This document shows positions 1-7,712 of a stretch of 15,468 bases of DNA, one piece after another. The notes below the pieces were generated by a model. It had not been told where the DNA came from, did no database searches, and saw nothing but the letters and a program-made list of their open reading frames with translations. Position 1 is the stretch's first letter; the number at the start of each line of letters is the position of its first letter. The stretch is from positions 1-15,468 of the forward strand of contig JANNSX010000277.1 of assembly GCA_031403155.1 (NCBI GenBank), read 5' to 3'. This DNA comes from JANNSX01 sp031403155. GTDB taxonomy: Bacteria > Pseudomonadota > Alphaproteobacteria > Rhizobiales > Hyphomicrobiaceae. Made by a program: the position numbers and the translations under genes.

Positions 1-1310
<1,310 letters not shown>

Positions 1311-1368
1311 GGCGTCTCTCTCTGATGGTCGCGGCCCCACCGGGCCACAATGTGCTTCTCTCGCGGGC

Positions 1369-1397
1369 TCTATAATCGCTCGGCGTCCGGCACGCAA
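1369..1397 (-). promoter_or_regulatory. Candidate sigma-70 promoter of ahcY
   Basis: On the minus strand a TTGCGT -35 box (1392-1397) and a TATAGA -10 box (1369-1374) are separated by exactly 17 bases. Transcription would start near 1361, giving a leader of about 50 bases. The leader contains a GC-rich hairpin (GGCCC, loop, GGGCC, around 1331-1346). Box quality and spacing are seen directly; activity is inferred. I did not recognise a SAH riboswitch in this leader. Confidence 0.55.
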
Positions 1398-1520
1398 ATT
1401 GCACCTTTGCCGCGTGGCCGCCAGGCCGCTCCGGCCATTTGCCGCAATCCATCGGACCGGCGGCCTCGCTTACCGGCCGGTTAATCGCCTCGTTCGCATT
1501 TTCTCAAAATTTGCATTGAA

Positions 1521-1538
1521 TTGTCACTGCGATGACAA
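1521..1538. promoter_or_regulatory. Inverted-repeat candidate operator upstream of the first vWA gene
   Basis: TTGTCA (1521-1526) and TGACAA (1533-1538) form a perfect 6-base inverted repeat with a 6-base spacer in the relatively AT-rich part of the ahcY/vWA divergent region, 107 bases before the vWA gene start. Its spacing suits a dimeric regulator. A TGATAAT -10-like string follows at 1551-1557, but no -35 at proper spacing was found. The regulator is unknown. The rest of 1311-1644 holds the ahcY promoter, a GC palindrome at 1472-1481 and a leader hairpin (1603-1623), and no supported gene. Confidence 0.3.
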
Positions 1539-1602
1539 CGCTTCCTTTGCTGATAATGCAGCCAATTTGAGGAAAGTTCTCGCATTTACACTCCCTGAAT
1601 AT

Positions 1603-1623
1603 TGATCGCCTAGTTTGCGATCA
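1603..1623 (+). promoter_or_regulatory. Hairpin in the leader of the first vWA gene
   Basis: TGATCGC (1603-1609) and GCGATCA (1617-1623) are perfect 7-base arms around a 7-base loop, ending 8 bases before the GGAGG ribosome binding site (1631-1635). It could be an mRNA stem affecting stability or translation, or a DNA operator. Function is inferred only from position. Confidence 0.3.
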
Positions 1624-1644
1624 TTCATCTGGAGGCAGTGCGAG

Positions 1645-2946
1645 ATGTTCGATAAGTTTGCAGCGTTCCCGACACTCACGGCGAGGCTCCGCGCGAGCGC
1701 GGCCCGGCTCGGCCACTTCGGTGCCGACCGTTCGGGCAACATCGCTATGATTTTCGCCTTCATGATCATTCCTGTGGTCGGCATCATCGGTTTCTCGGTC
1801 GACTATGGCCGCGCGCTCGACACGCGGACCGTGCTGCAGACGGCGCTCGATAGCGCCGTGCTCGCCGCCGGCCGCGACTATCAGGTGAACGGGGAAGCCT
1901 CGAGTGCCGAGACCGCGGCCGCCGCGTACTTCATGGCCGCGATGGACAGCGAGCCTGGCATCGAGATCGTCGAGAACACGGCCGATCCCGACAACTCGAC
2001 GATGAAGTTTACCGGCACGGCGAAGGTGAAGACGACCTTCGCGCGTCTGCTTGGCGTCGACGTGTTGGAGGTGACCGCCACGGCCGAGTCCATGCTCACG
2101 CGGGGTGGCCTCGACAAGGACCTCGAGATCTCGCTGATGCTCGACATCACCGGCTCGATGTGCCAGCCCTGCCAGAAACTCGACGATCTCAAATTCGCAG
2201 CCAAGGACCTCGTCAACATCCTCGTGCAGGACGACCAGTCCGAGTACACCTCGCGCGTGGCGCTGGTGCCGTTCTCGCATGCGGTCAATGCCGGCGAGGC
2301 ATATTTCGAGAAGGTCACGAACCAGAGCCCCGACGACTATTCGACCTGCGTCGTCGAGCGCCAGGGCGCCAACAAGTTCAACGACAAACGGCCCGGCAGC
2401 GGCAACAGCACGTTCCTCAGCGTCTTCGACATCGAACGCGCGGATGCCGCGCCGGTCAGGTGGAACACGCCCTGCCAGCCGACGGCCGAGATCATGCCGC
2501 TCAGCGCCGATAAGGACGCGCTCACCGCATCGATCGACGCCTATGAGGCCGACGGCTGGACGGCCGGCCACCTCGGCACCGCCTGGACCTGGTATATGCT
2601 CTCGCCGGAGTGGAACTCGTTCTGGCCGTCGGAGAGCACTGCCGGAAATTACAACGACGAGACGATGAAGATCGCGGTCTTGATGACGGATGGCGACTAC
2701 AACACCGCCTATCACTCCGGCAACGGCTCGGCCGGCAACCAGGCGAAGCAGCTCTGCACGAACATGAAGAACAAGGGTATCACGGTCTACACCGTCGGCT
2801 TCATGGTGAGCGAGGCGGCCAAGAAGTTGCTGGAGGCGTGCGCGACATCGTCCAGCCACTTCTACGATGCGACGAACGGCGACCAGCTGAAAATCGCCTT
2901 CCGCAACATCGCCTTCAAGGTGGCGCAGCTCCGCCTGTCCAAATGA
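1645..2946 (+). CDS. TadG-like membrane-anchored von Willebrand factor A domain protein, copy 1
   Basis: A 433-residue protein. Residues 28-75 are the TadE/TadG-type N-terminus: a DRSGN lead, a hydrophobic segment at about 32-55, and an ALDSAVLAAGR stretch. This type-IV-pilin-like anchor places the rest outside the inner membrane. Residues 160-425 are a vWA domain with MIDAS elements D167-I-T-G-S171 (Thr at the usual first Ser) and a TDG at 348-350, plus the GWTAG...GTAWTWY...SPEW block of this family. Cys173 and Cys176 (CQPC) directly follow the MIDAS. The ATG at 1645 is chosen because GGAGG sits 9 bases upstream; an in-frame start at 1615 lacks a site. Two paralogues follow on the same strand. 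The likely role is surface adhesion or an extracellular pilus-associated structure; no Tad secretion ATPase, pilin or secretin gene is present here, so the partner machinery is unknown. Confidence 0.88.
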   Translation: MFDKFAAFPTLTARLRASAARLGHFGADRSGNIAMIFAFMIIPVVGIIGFSVDYGRALDTRTVLQTALDSAVLAAGRDYQVNGEASSAETAAAAYFMAAMDSEPGIEIVENTADPDNSTMKFTGTAKVKTTFARLLGVDVLEVTATAESMLTRGGLDKDLEISLMLDITGSMCQPCQKLDDLKFAAKDLVNILVQDDQSEYTSRVALVPFSHAVNAGEAYFEKVTNQSPDDYSTCVVERQGANKFNDKRPGSGNSTFLSVFDIERADAAPVRWNTPCQPTAEIMPLSADKDALTASIDAYEADGWTAGHLGTAWTWYMLSPEWNSFWPSESTAGNYNDETMKIAVLMTDGDYNTAYHSGNGSAGNQAKQLCTNMKNKGITVYTVGFMVSEAAKKLLEACATSSSHFYDATNGDQLKIAFRNIAFKVAQLRLSK

Positions 2947-2971
2947 CCTTGCTCCTTTCACAATGGTTACC

Positions 2972-2994
2972 AAGGGCGCCCGAGTGGCGCCCTT
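2972..2994 (+). terminator. Hairpin terminator after vWA copy 1
   Basis: AAGGGCGCC (2972-2980) and GGCGCCCTT (2986-2994) pair perfectly around a 5-base loop, starting 26 bases after the stop codon. There is no clean U-tract, which is common in this group. The same stem core occurs after vWA copy 2. Confidence 0.6.
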
Positions 2995-3003
2995 CGCGTT
3001 GCC

Positions 3004-3039
3004 CGGATCGCCGATCCGATACAAGCGGCATCGGCCGCT
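3004..3039. repeat. Two small consecutive hairpins in the gap between vWA copies 1 and 2
   Basis: CGGATC/GATCCG (3004-3009, 3013-3018) and AGCGGC/GCCGCT (3024-3029, 3034-3039) are two perfect 6-base hairpins directly behind the terminator stem. They may extend the termination zone. The remaining gap to 3226 is less GC-rich and presumably holds the promoter of copy 2, but I found no convincing -35/-10 pair there. Confidence 0.35.
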
Positions 3040-3237
3040 GCATTCACACTTCCTAACGTGTCCATCGAACATTTCATTAATTGGGCGCGCAGACGCAATC
3101 GATTCGTTGAACACAAAACGGGGAGAATTGTACCGGTGCCCGACTTTGCCTCCGTTCGTTAAACTTCGAGGATCTGTTTCAAGACTTGCTTTTCACACAC
3201 CTGCCATCCTTCGCGCCAAGCATAGCGGAGGCATGTC

Positions 3238-4656
3238 ATGTCGAGAGCGTCGAGCAACATCGGCGACCGGTCTGAAAGCTTGAAGAGTTTCAGAACCGCC
3301 AGGGGCCATCGCTGGATCAACCGCTTCGCCAAGAGCCAGTCGGGAAGCATCGGCATTCTCTTCTGCGCGATGCTGGTCCCGACCGTCGCGGTGCTCGGGA
3401 TGGCGATCGACTATGGACGTGCGAGTCACCGTCGCACGATCCTTCAGACTTCTCTCGACAGTGCTGTGCTCGCCGCCGGCCGGGCGTATCAGGTCAGCGG
3501 CGATCCTTCGAATGCGGAGATCGCAGCGGCCGAGTATTTCGGCGTTGGCATGAAGGGCATAGAGGGGGTCGAGATCCTTAAAAATACGGCCGATGTCGAC
3601 AATTCCAGCATGACGTTCTCCGCCAAGGTCTCGGTAGAGACGACGTTCGTACGCATCCTCGGCTACGACGCGATCGAGGTTTCCTCGAGCGCGGAATCGA
3701 TGCTTGCCAAAGGCGGCATCGACAAGAACCTCGAGATCTCGCTGATGCTCGACATTACCGGCTCGATGTGCAGTCCGTGCTCGAAGCTCAACGATATGAA
3801 GGACGCGGCGAAGGACCTCGTCAACATCCTCGTGCAGAGCGATCAATCCGAGTACACCTCGCGCGTGGCACTCGTACCCTTCTCGCACGCCGTCAATGTC
3901 GGCAGCACCTACTTCGAGCAGGTCACCGGCGAGGCACAGGTCGTGGAGGACGAGTACGACTTCCCACCCAGCTGCTACAAGAAGGGCAAGCTCAAGAAGT
4001 CATGCGAAGGCAATCCAGACTATCTCGTGGTCGAGGGACACAGCTATTCGAGTTGTGTCGTCGAGCGCGCCGGCTCGAACAAGTTCACCGATGATCAGCC
4101 TGGCAGCGGCAACCAAACCTATCTCGGCATCTACGACATCGAGCGGGCGAACTCCAATACCGTCGATGAGGATACCGCCTGCAAGCCGGAGTCGCGCATC
4201 GTGCCCTTGAGCGACGACAAGGACGGCCTCAACGACGCCATCGATGCCTTCCAGGCCTCCGGCTGGACGGCCGGCCAGATCGGCACCGCATGGGCCTGGT
4301 ATCTCCTGTCGCCCGAGTGGAACTCGTTCTGGCCGCCGGAGAACCAAGCCGGTAGCTATAGTGCCGACGAGACCATGAAGATCGCCGTGCTGATGACGGA
4401 TGGCGACTACAACACCGCCTATCAGACCGGCAACGGCTCCTCGGCAGCCCAAGCCAAGCAGCTCTGCACCAAGATGAAGAATGAGGGCATCACAGTCTAT
4501 ACCGTCGGCTTCATGGTCAGCAGTTCCGCTCAGGACCTGCTCGAGAAATGCGCCTCCTCGCCGAGCAACTTCTACAACGCCACCAACGGCGAGCAGCTGA
4601 AGATCGCCTTCCGCAACATCGCCTTCACGGTGGCTCAGCTGCGGCTGTCCAAGTAA
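3238..4656 (+). CDS. TadG-like membrane-anchored von Willebrand factor A domain protein, copy 2
   Basis: A 472-residue paralogue of copy 1, roughly two-thirds identical by eye. The N-terminal anchor is at about residues 36-58 (SGSIGILFCAMLVPTVAVLG), followed by SLDSAVLAAGR. The vWA domain has D172-I-T-G-S176, TDG at 387-389, and CSPC at 178-181 just behind the MIDAS. Relative to copy 1 it carries about 33 extra residues between FEQVT (226-230) and CVVER (273-277), rich in Lys, Asp and Glu and including Cys246 and Cys256. The C-terminus (IAFTVAQLRLSK) matches copy 1. GGAGG at 3227-3231 lies 6 bases before the ATG. It has its own upstream gap of 291 bases and its own downstream hairpin, so it is probably transcribed separately or by read-through. 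The likely role is as for copy 1; specific function unknown. Confidence 0.88.
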   Translation: MSRASSNIGDRSESLKSFRTARGHRWINRFAKSQSGSIGILFCAMLVPTVAVLGMAIDYGRASHRRTILQTSLDSAVLAAGRAYQVSGDPSNAEIAAAEYFGVGMKGIEGVEILKNTADVDNSSMTFSAKVSVETTFVRILGYDAIEVSSSAESMLAKGGIDKNLEISLMLDITGSMCSPCSKLNDMKDAAKDLVNILVQSDQSEYTSRVALVPFSHAVNVGSTYFEQVTGEAQVVEDEYDFPPSCYKKGKLKKSCEGNPDYLVVEGHSYSSCVVERAGSNKFTDDQPGSGNQTYLGIYDIERANSNTVDEDTACKPESRIVPLSDDKDGLNDAIDAFQASGWTAGQIGTAWAWYLLSPEWNSFWPPENQAGSYSADETMKIAVLMTDGDYNTAYQTGNGSSAAQAKQLCTKMKNEGITVYTVGFMVSSSAQDLLEKCASSPSNFYNATNGEQLKIAFRNIAFTVAQLRLSK

Positions 4657-4698
4657 AACCGAGGGATAGATTTCCCACTCCAAGGCTATCACTTGTGC

Positions 4699-4723
4699 GA
4701 AGGGCGCCCACGTGGCGCCCTTC
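4699..4723 (+). terminator. Hairpin terminator after vWA copy 2
   Basis: GAAGGGCGCC (4699-4708) and GGCGCCCTTC (4714-4723) form a perfect 10-base stem with a 5-base loop, followed by TTGCATTT. The stem core AAGGGCGCC/GGCGCCCTT is identical to that after copy 1, suggesting that the duplicated unit included its terminator. Confidence 0.65.
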
Positions 4724-4873
4724 TTGCATTTCGAGGCCGTGAAGCCGGGCCCGCCCCAGCCTCGAACCTGTTGCTAAGATTCTACTCAAATTGCACGTCA
4801 CGCTCTAACGATTCATTTTTCTTTACTTTGGGTAAGACTCGCCAACCGAAGTACTTTGCATATTTTACTCCAC

Positions 4874-4906
4874 GGCAACTTCTATTGCCAAAGCGTTGAT
4901 AAACGC
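4874..4906. promoter_or_regulatory. Two short hairpins in the leader of vWA copy 3
   Basis: GGCAA/TTGCC (4874-4878, 4885-4889) and GCGTT/AACGC (4893-4897, 4902-4906) are perfect 5-base stems ending 10 bases before the GAGGAGG ribosome binding site (4917-4923). The surrounding 4780-4890 stretch is clearly AT-rich compared with the genes and is the likely promoter zone. A leader or operator role is inferred from position only. Confidence 0.25.
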
Positions 4907-4929
4907 ATGGGCATCCGAGGAGGAAACAG

Positions 4930-6279
4930 ATGTTTTCGCAGGTGGGACGGACATTCGATATCTTCGGCCTGGCAAAGGTGCGGGCGCTTCGCTCGACCAA
5001 TCTCGGCCGTTTCTCGCTCGACCGGGACGGGTCGATCGGCATCATCTTCGCGGCCATGATCATTCCGGTGACAGCCGCCATCGGTATGGCCGTCGATCTC
5101 GGCCAGGCCGTCAAAGTCAAAACCGAGTTGCAGACGACACTCGACGCGGCGGCATTGGCGGCCGGCCGCGAGTACCAGACGACGAGCGATGCCGGCGCCG
5201 CCGAGGCCAAGGCCCGCGAGTACTTCGCCGCAGCCCTTCCCCATGACGTGTCCGCCGAAGTCACGCGCGCCTTCGTCGACGAAGAAAATGCCGCCGTCGA
5301 GATCGCGGCGAAAGCGTCTGTCGATACCTCCTTCCTCGCCATGATCGGCTTCGACGAGCTTGATATCTCCCTCAACTCATCGGCCGGAACGGGCCTGGGC
5401 GGCTCGAGCAAGGACCTCGAGGTGTCGATGATGCTCGACATCACCGGCTCGATGGGCGGACAAAAGATCGCCGATCTGAAAATCGCCGCGAAGGACCTCG
5501 TACAATCGCTACTGCCGAACGAGCAGGCGGCCGAGCACGCCCGGATCGCCATCGTGCCCTTCTCGGAAACCGTCCGTCCAGGTAACGATGTGCTTGAGAG
5601 CGCTATCGGAACGCCGCCGGCGACCAAGCAGGTCCGCGGTTCGGACGGCCGGCGCCGCACCTATACGCTCTCCTCTTGCGTCTCCGAGCGCCTCGGCGAC
5701 GACGCTTTCAGCGATGCCATGCCGGGCGCAGGCAGCTATGCCGGAGCGGTCTATACCGCGAACGGGAGCTGCCTCCCCTCGAGCACCGTGTTGCCGCTCA
5801 CCAGCGAGAAGAACGACCTCGATGCCAAGATCGATGGCCTCTCGGCGAGCGGCTGGACGGCCGGCCAGATCGGCACCGCCTGGGCCTGGTATGCGATCTC
5901 GCCCAACTGGGCCGGCATCTGGCCGATGGGGAGCGAGCCCGCCGCCTACTCCGGCAACGTCATGAAAGTGGCCGTGCTCATGACCGACGGCGAGTACAAC
6001 ACCGACTACCGGCAGGGCGTGCAGACCCGCACCGTCGGCGGCGCGCCCGACAACGCCAGCTCGGACGCTCAGGCGCGCCAGATGTGTGAAGCGATGAAGG
6101 CGGCCGGCATCACGGTCTATACGGTGGGCTTCCAGCTGACCGATGACAACGCCGTTGAGACCATGAGTCAATGCGCGTCCGGCGACAGCTACGCCTTCCT
6201 CGCCGACGACGGCTCGCAGCTCCGCCAGGCTTTCCGCGACATCGCCTTCCGCCTATCGGATCTGAGGCTGACAAAATAA
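4930..6279 (+). CDS. TadG-like membrane-anchored von Willebrand factor A domain protein, copy 3 (divergent)
   Basis: A 449-residue, more divergent paralogue. The anchor is at about residues 35-57 (SIGIIFAAMIIPVTAAIGMAV), followed by TTLDAAALAAGR. The vWA domain has D170-I-T-G-S174, TDG at 352-354 and the shared GWTAGQIGTAWAWY block (308-321). It differs from copies 1 and 2 in lacking the Cys-x-x-Cys after the MIDAS (SMGGQK instead). It has a basic insert (GSDGRRRTYTLSSC, 237-250) at the position where copy 2 carries its insert, and an extra loop (RQGVQTRTVGGAPDN, 361-375) after the TDG motif. A very strong GAGGAGG lies 6 bases before the ATG. The gene faces ptsH, with a shared hairpin between them. 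It is most likely the oldest member of the array, with copies 1 and 2 duplicated later. The role is presumably at the cell surface. Confidence 0.88.
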   Translation: MFSQVGRTFDIFGLAKVRALRSTNLGRFSLDRDGSIGIIFAAMIIPVTAAIGMAVDLGQAVKVKTELQTTLDAAALAAGREYQTTSDAGAAEAKAREYFAAALPHDVSAEVTRAFVDEENAAVEIAAKASVDTSFLAMIGFDELDISLNSSAGTGLGGSSKDLEVSMMLDITGSMGGQKIADLKIAAKDLVQSLLPNEQAAEHARIAIVPFSETVRPGNDVLESAIGTPPATKQVRGSDGRRRTYTLSSCVSERLGDDAFSDAMPGAGSYAGAVYTANGSCLPSSTVLPLTSEKNDLDAKIDGLSASGWTAGQIGTAWAWYAISPNWAGIWPMGSEPAAYSGNVMKVAVLMTDGEYNTDYRQGVQTRTVGGAPDNASSDAQARQMCEAMKAAGITVYTVGFQLTDDNAVETMSQCASGDSYAFLADDGSQLRQAFRDIAFRLSDLRLTK

Positions 6280-6290
6280 GGGGGCGGGAC

Positions 6291-6324
6291 GCCGGGGCGG
6301 ATTGATCGGCTGCCCCGCCCCGGC
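6291..6324. terminator. Bidirectional hairpin between vWA copy 3 and ptsH
   Basis: GCCGGGGCGG (6291-6300) and CCGCCCCGGC (6315-6324) are perfect 10-base arms around a 14-base loop in the 58-base gap between two converging genes. It can serve both strands. No U-tract is evident. Confidence 0.55.
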
Positions 6325-6337
6325 ATCCGCATTCTCG

Positions 6338-6619
6338 TCACTTCTCTTCGCCGAACCCGTTTTCGACGAGCGCCTTGAGCGCCGCGACAGCCTTCTCGGC
6401 GTCTTGCCCCGTTGCCTCGATGAGGATCGACGTGCCAGGCCCGGCCGCCAGCATCATGAGCCCCATGATCGATTCCCCGCCGACCTTCTGATCGTCCCGC
6501 GTCACCCACACCTCGGCCTCGAACTCGCCGGCGCAGCGCACGAACTTGGCGGAGGCGCGCGCGTGCAAACCCTTCTGGTTGCAGATCACAACTTCGGCGC
6601 GGGCGGTGGGGCTCGTCAT
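6338..6619 (-). CDS. ptsH: Phosphocarrier protein HPr (regulatory PTS)
   Basis: A 93-residue HPr. It accepts phosphate from EI at a histidine and passes it to EIIA proteins; in this bacterial group it acts in regulation rather than sugar uptake. The active-site motif KGLHARASAKFV places the catalytic histidine at His19, and the regulatory serine motif ESIMGLMMLAAGPG places the HprK target at Ser50. The length fits, with a few extra residues at the N-terminus. It is the last gene of the minus-strand chvI-chvG-hprK-manX-ptsH series, but 138 bases containing an intergenic repeat separate it from manX, so it may have its own expression level. The only ribosome-binding-site-like sequence is a weak GAGAC. 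The phosphotransfer partner EI is not in the window. Confidence 0.95.
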   Translation of the reverse strand: MTSPTARAEVVICNQKGLHARASAKFVRCAGEFEAEVWVTRDDQKVGGESIMGLMMLAAGPGTSILIEATGQDAEKAVAALKALVENGFGEEK

Positions 6620-6632
6620 GATTGTCTCGAAC

Positions 6633-6739
6633 TTAGAGCACTTGTCCTGCCAAGTGGAAACCGGTTGGTCGAAAGAAAGTGCTCAAAACCGACAACCTAG
6701 AGCGCCGATCTCATTCCATCAGATCGGATAGCGCACTAG
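6633..6739 (-). repeat. 107-bp intergenic palindromic repeat, copy A
   Basis: This stretch fills most of the gap between manX and ptsH. It aligns without gaps to the reverse complement of 10480-10586, with about 9 mismatches over 107 bases by eye. One half contains GAGCACTT...AAGTGCTC arms and a central ACCGGTTGGTC; the other half carries a GATCTCAT/ATCAGATC imperfect hairpin. It has no coding potential that I can support. It belongs to the AAGTGG-A-ACCGGTT type of dispersed intergenic repeat that I associate with Rhizobiales genomes. Confidence 0.85.
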
Positions 6740-6757
6740 GTAAATCGGGGTTAGCGT

Positions 6758-7162
6758 CTACTGGTGTCCGGTCAGCACCTGGCTCGCCACCGAGATGTAT
6801 TTGCGGCCGGCGTCCTTGGCTTGGACGATAGCGTCCTCGAGGTCGAGCTCACCGCGCACGCTCGCGAGCTTGATGAGCATCGGCAGGTTGATGCCGGCGA
6901 TGACCTCGACATGCGCCTCGCCCATGACCGAGATGGCGAGGTTCGACGGCGTGCCGCCGAACATGTCCGTAAGGACGATGACGCCACTACCGCTGTCGAC
7001 CCGGCGGACGGCGGCCAGAATTTCCTCGCGCCGCCGCTGCATGTCGTCGTCGGGGCCAATCGCGATGGCGATGAGCTGGGGCTGCGGCCCGACAACATGC
7101 TCGAGCGCGGCCCGGAACTCGGCCGCCAAACCGCCGTGCGTGACGATCACGAGGCCGATCAT
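6758..7162 (-). CDS. manX: PTS EIIA component, mannose (Man) family
   Basis: A 134-residue cytosolic EIIA of the mannose/fructose-sorbose family that accepts phosphate from HPr. The motif IGLVIVTHGGLA puts the phosphorylated histidine at His9, and GVIVLTDMFGGTPSNLA is the conserved second loop. No EIIB, EIIC or EIID gene accompanies it, so it is expected to be a regulatory rather than transporting unit, as described for the order. I chose the ATG at 7162 over a TTG nine bases upstream because GGAAG lies 11 bases before the ATG and only 2 before the TTG. It sits between hprK (100 bases upstream) and ptsH on the same strand and is probably cotranscribed with hprK. The name is sometimes given as ptsM in relatives. 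Confidence 0.93.
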   Translation of the reverse strand: MIGLVIVTHGGLAAEFRAALEHVVGPQPQLIAIAIGPDDDMQRRREEILAAVRRVDSGSGVIVLTDMFGGTPSNLAISVMGEAHVEVIAGINLPMLIKLASVRGELDLEDAIVQAKDAGRKYISVASQVLTGHQ

Positions 7163-7262
7163 GTGGCTCAAGACTTCCGTTTCATGGATCGCCGCGTCGA
7201 GCTGCTTTTCGAAAGGGGCCTATGTTTGGCGCGTGTTGAGCCGCGACGCAAGCGGTTTCAGG

Positions 7263-7712
7263 TTATGTCGGCAGACCCGCCAAGGCCGCCAGGACCTTGA
7301 GCGGAGCGCTTCCCTGGAAGGCCTCGAGGGAGATCCTCGGCACCGCGACGCCGAGGATCAAAGTCGCATCTGCCTGCGGGAGCCGCTCGACAGCGTCGCT
7401 GGCAACGAGATCGACGACGAGCGCGAGCCGTGCTTCAGGTGCGTGGGGCAGGCGCAGGATCCCGACGCCGCGCACCTCGATCCGACCGGCGAGGACCGCC
7501 GGTGGGCTGGCGATGACCATTCCATCCACCAGGGACAACTCGACCTGGTCATCGGCAACCAGCACCGGCTCGCCGCGCAGCCCCGGCCATCGTGCCCCTG
7601 CGGCGATCAATCTCAAGGCCAGATCGGATTTGCCCGAGCCTGACGGTCCCCGGATCAATACCGCGCGGCCATTGACGGCGACTGCCGTGCCGTGGCGGCG
7701 CTCAGGCCCCAC
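7263..7712 (-). CDS. hprK: HPr kinase/phosphorylase, short alphaproteobacterial form
   Basis: A 149-residue protein corresponding only to the catalytic C-terminal domain of HprK. It phosphorylates or dephosphorylates the regulatory serine of HPr. The Walker A motif GPSGSGKS is at residues 22-29, the acidic VADDQVEL segment follows at about 52-59, and GRIEVRGVGILRLP is the HprK signature. The roughly 130-residue N-terminal domain of Gram-positive HprK is absent, which is usual for alphaproteobacteria. The start is a GTG at 7712; it lies inside the end of chvG (11-base overlap), indicating translational coupling to the sensor kinase gene. Confidence 0.94.
   Translation of the reverse strand: MGPERRHGTAVAVNGRAVLIRGPSGSGKSDLALRLIAAGARWPGLRGEPVLVADDQVELSLVDGMVIASPPAVLAGRIEVRGVGILRLPHAPEARLALVVDLVASDAVERLPQADATLILGVAVPRISLEAFQGSAPLKVLAALAGLPT

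Noticed and set aside
1311..1368. SAH riboswitch in the ahcY leader
   Set aside because: Only about 50 leader bases follow the candidate promoter, with one simple GC hairpin; I could not recognise the conserved SAH riboswitch core.
1621..3114. 497-codon minus-strand open frame opposite vWA copy 1
   Set aside because: High-GC third positions keep the antisense frame open. The predicted protein is Arg/His/Glu/Val-rich without recognisable motifs, and the plus frame has a strong ribosome binding site and clear domains.
1645..6279. A complete Tad/Flp pilus locus
   Set aside because: Only TadG-like vWA proteins are present; there is no Flp pilin, prepilin peptidase, TadA ATPase, TadB/C or secretin gene in the window.
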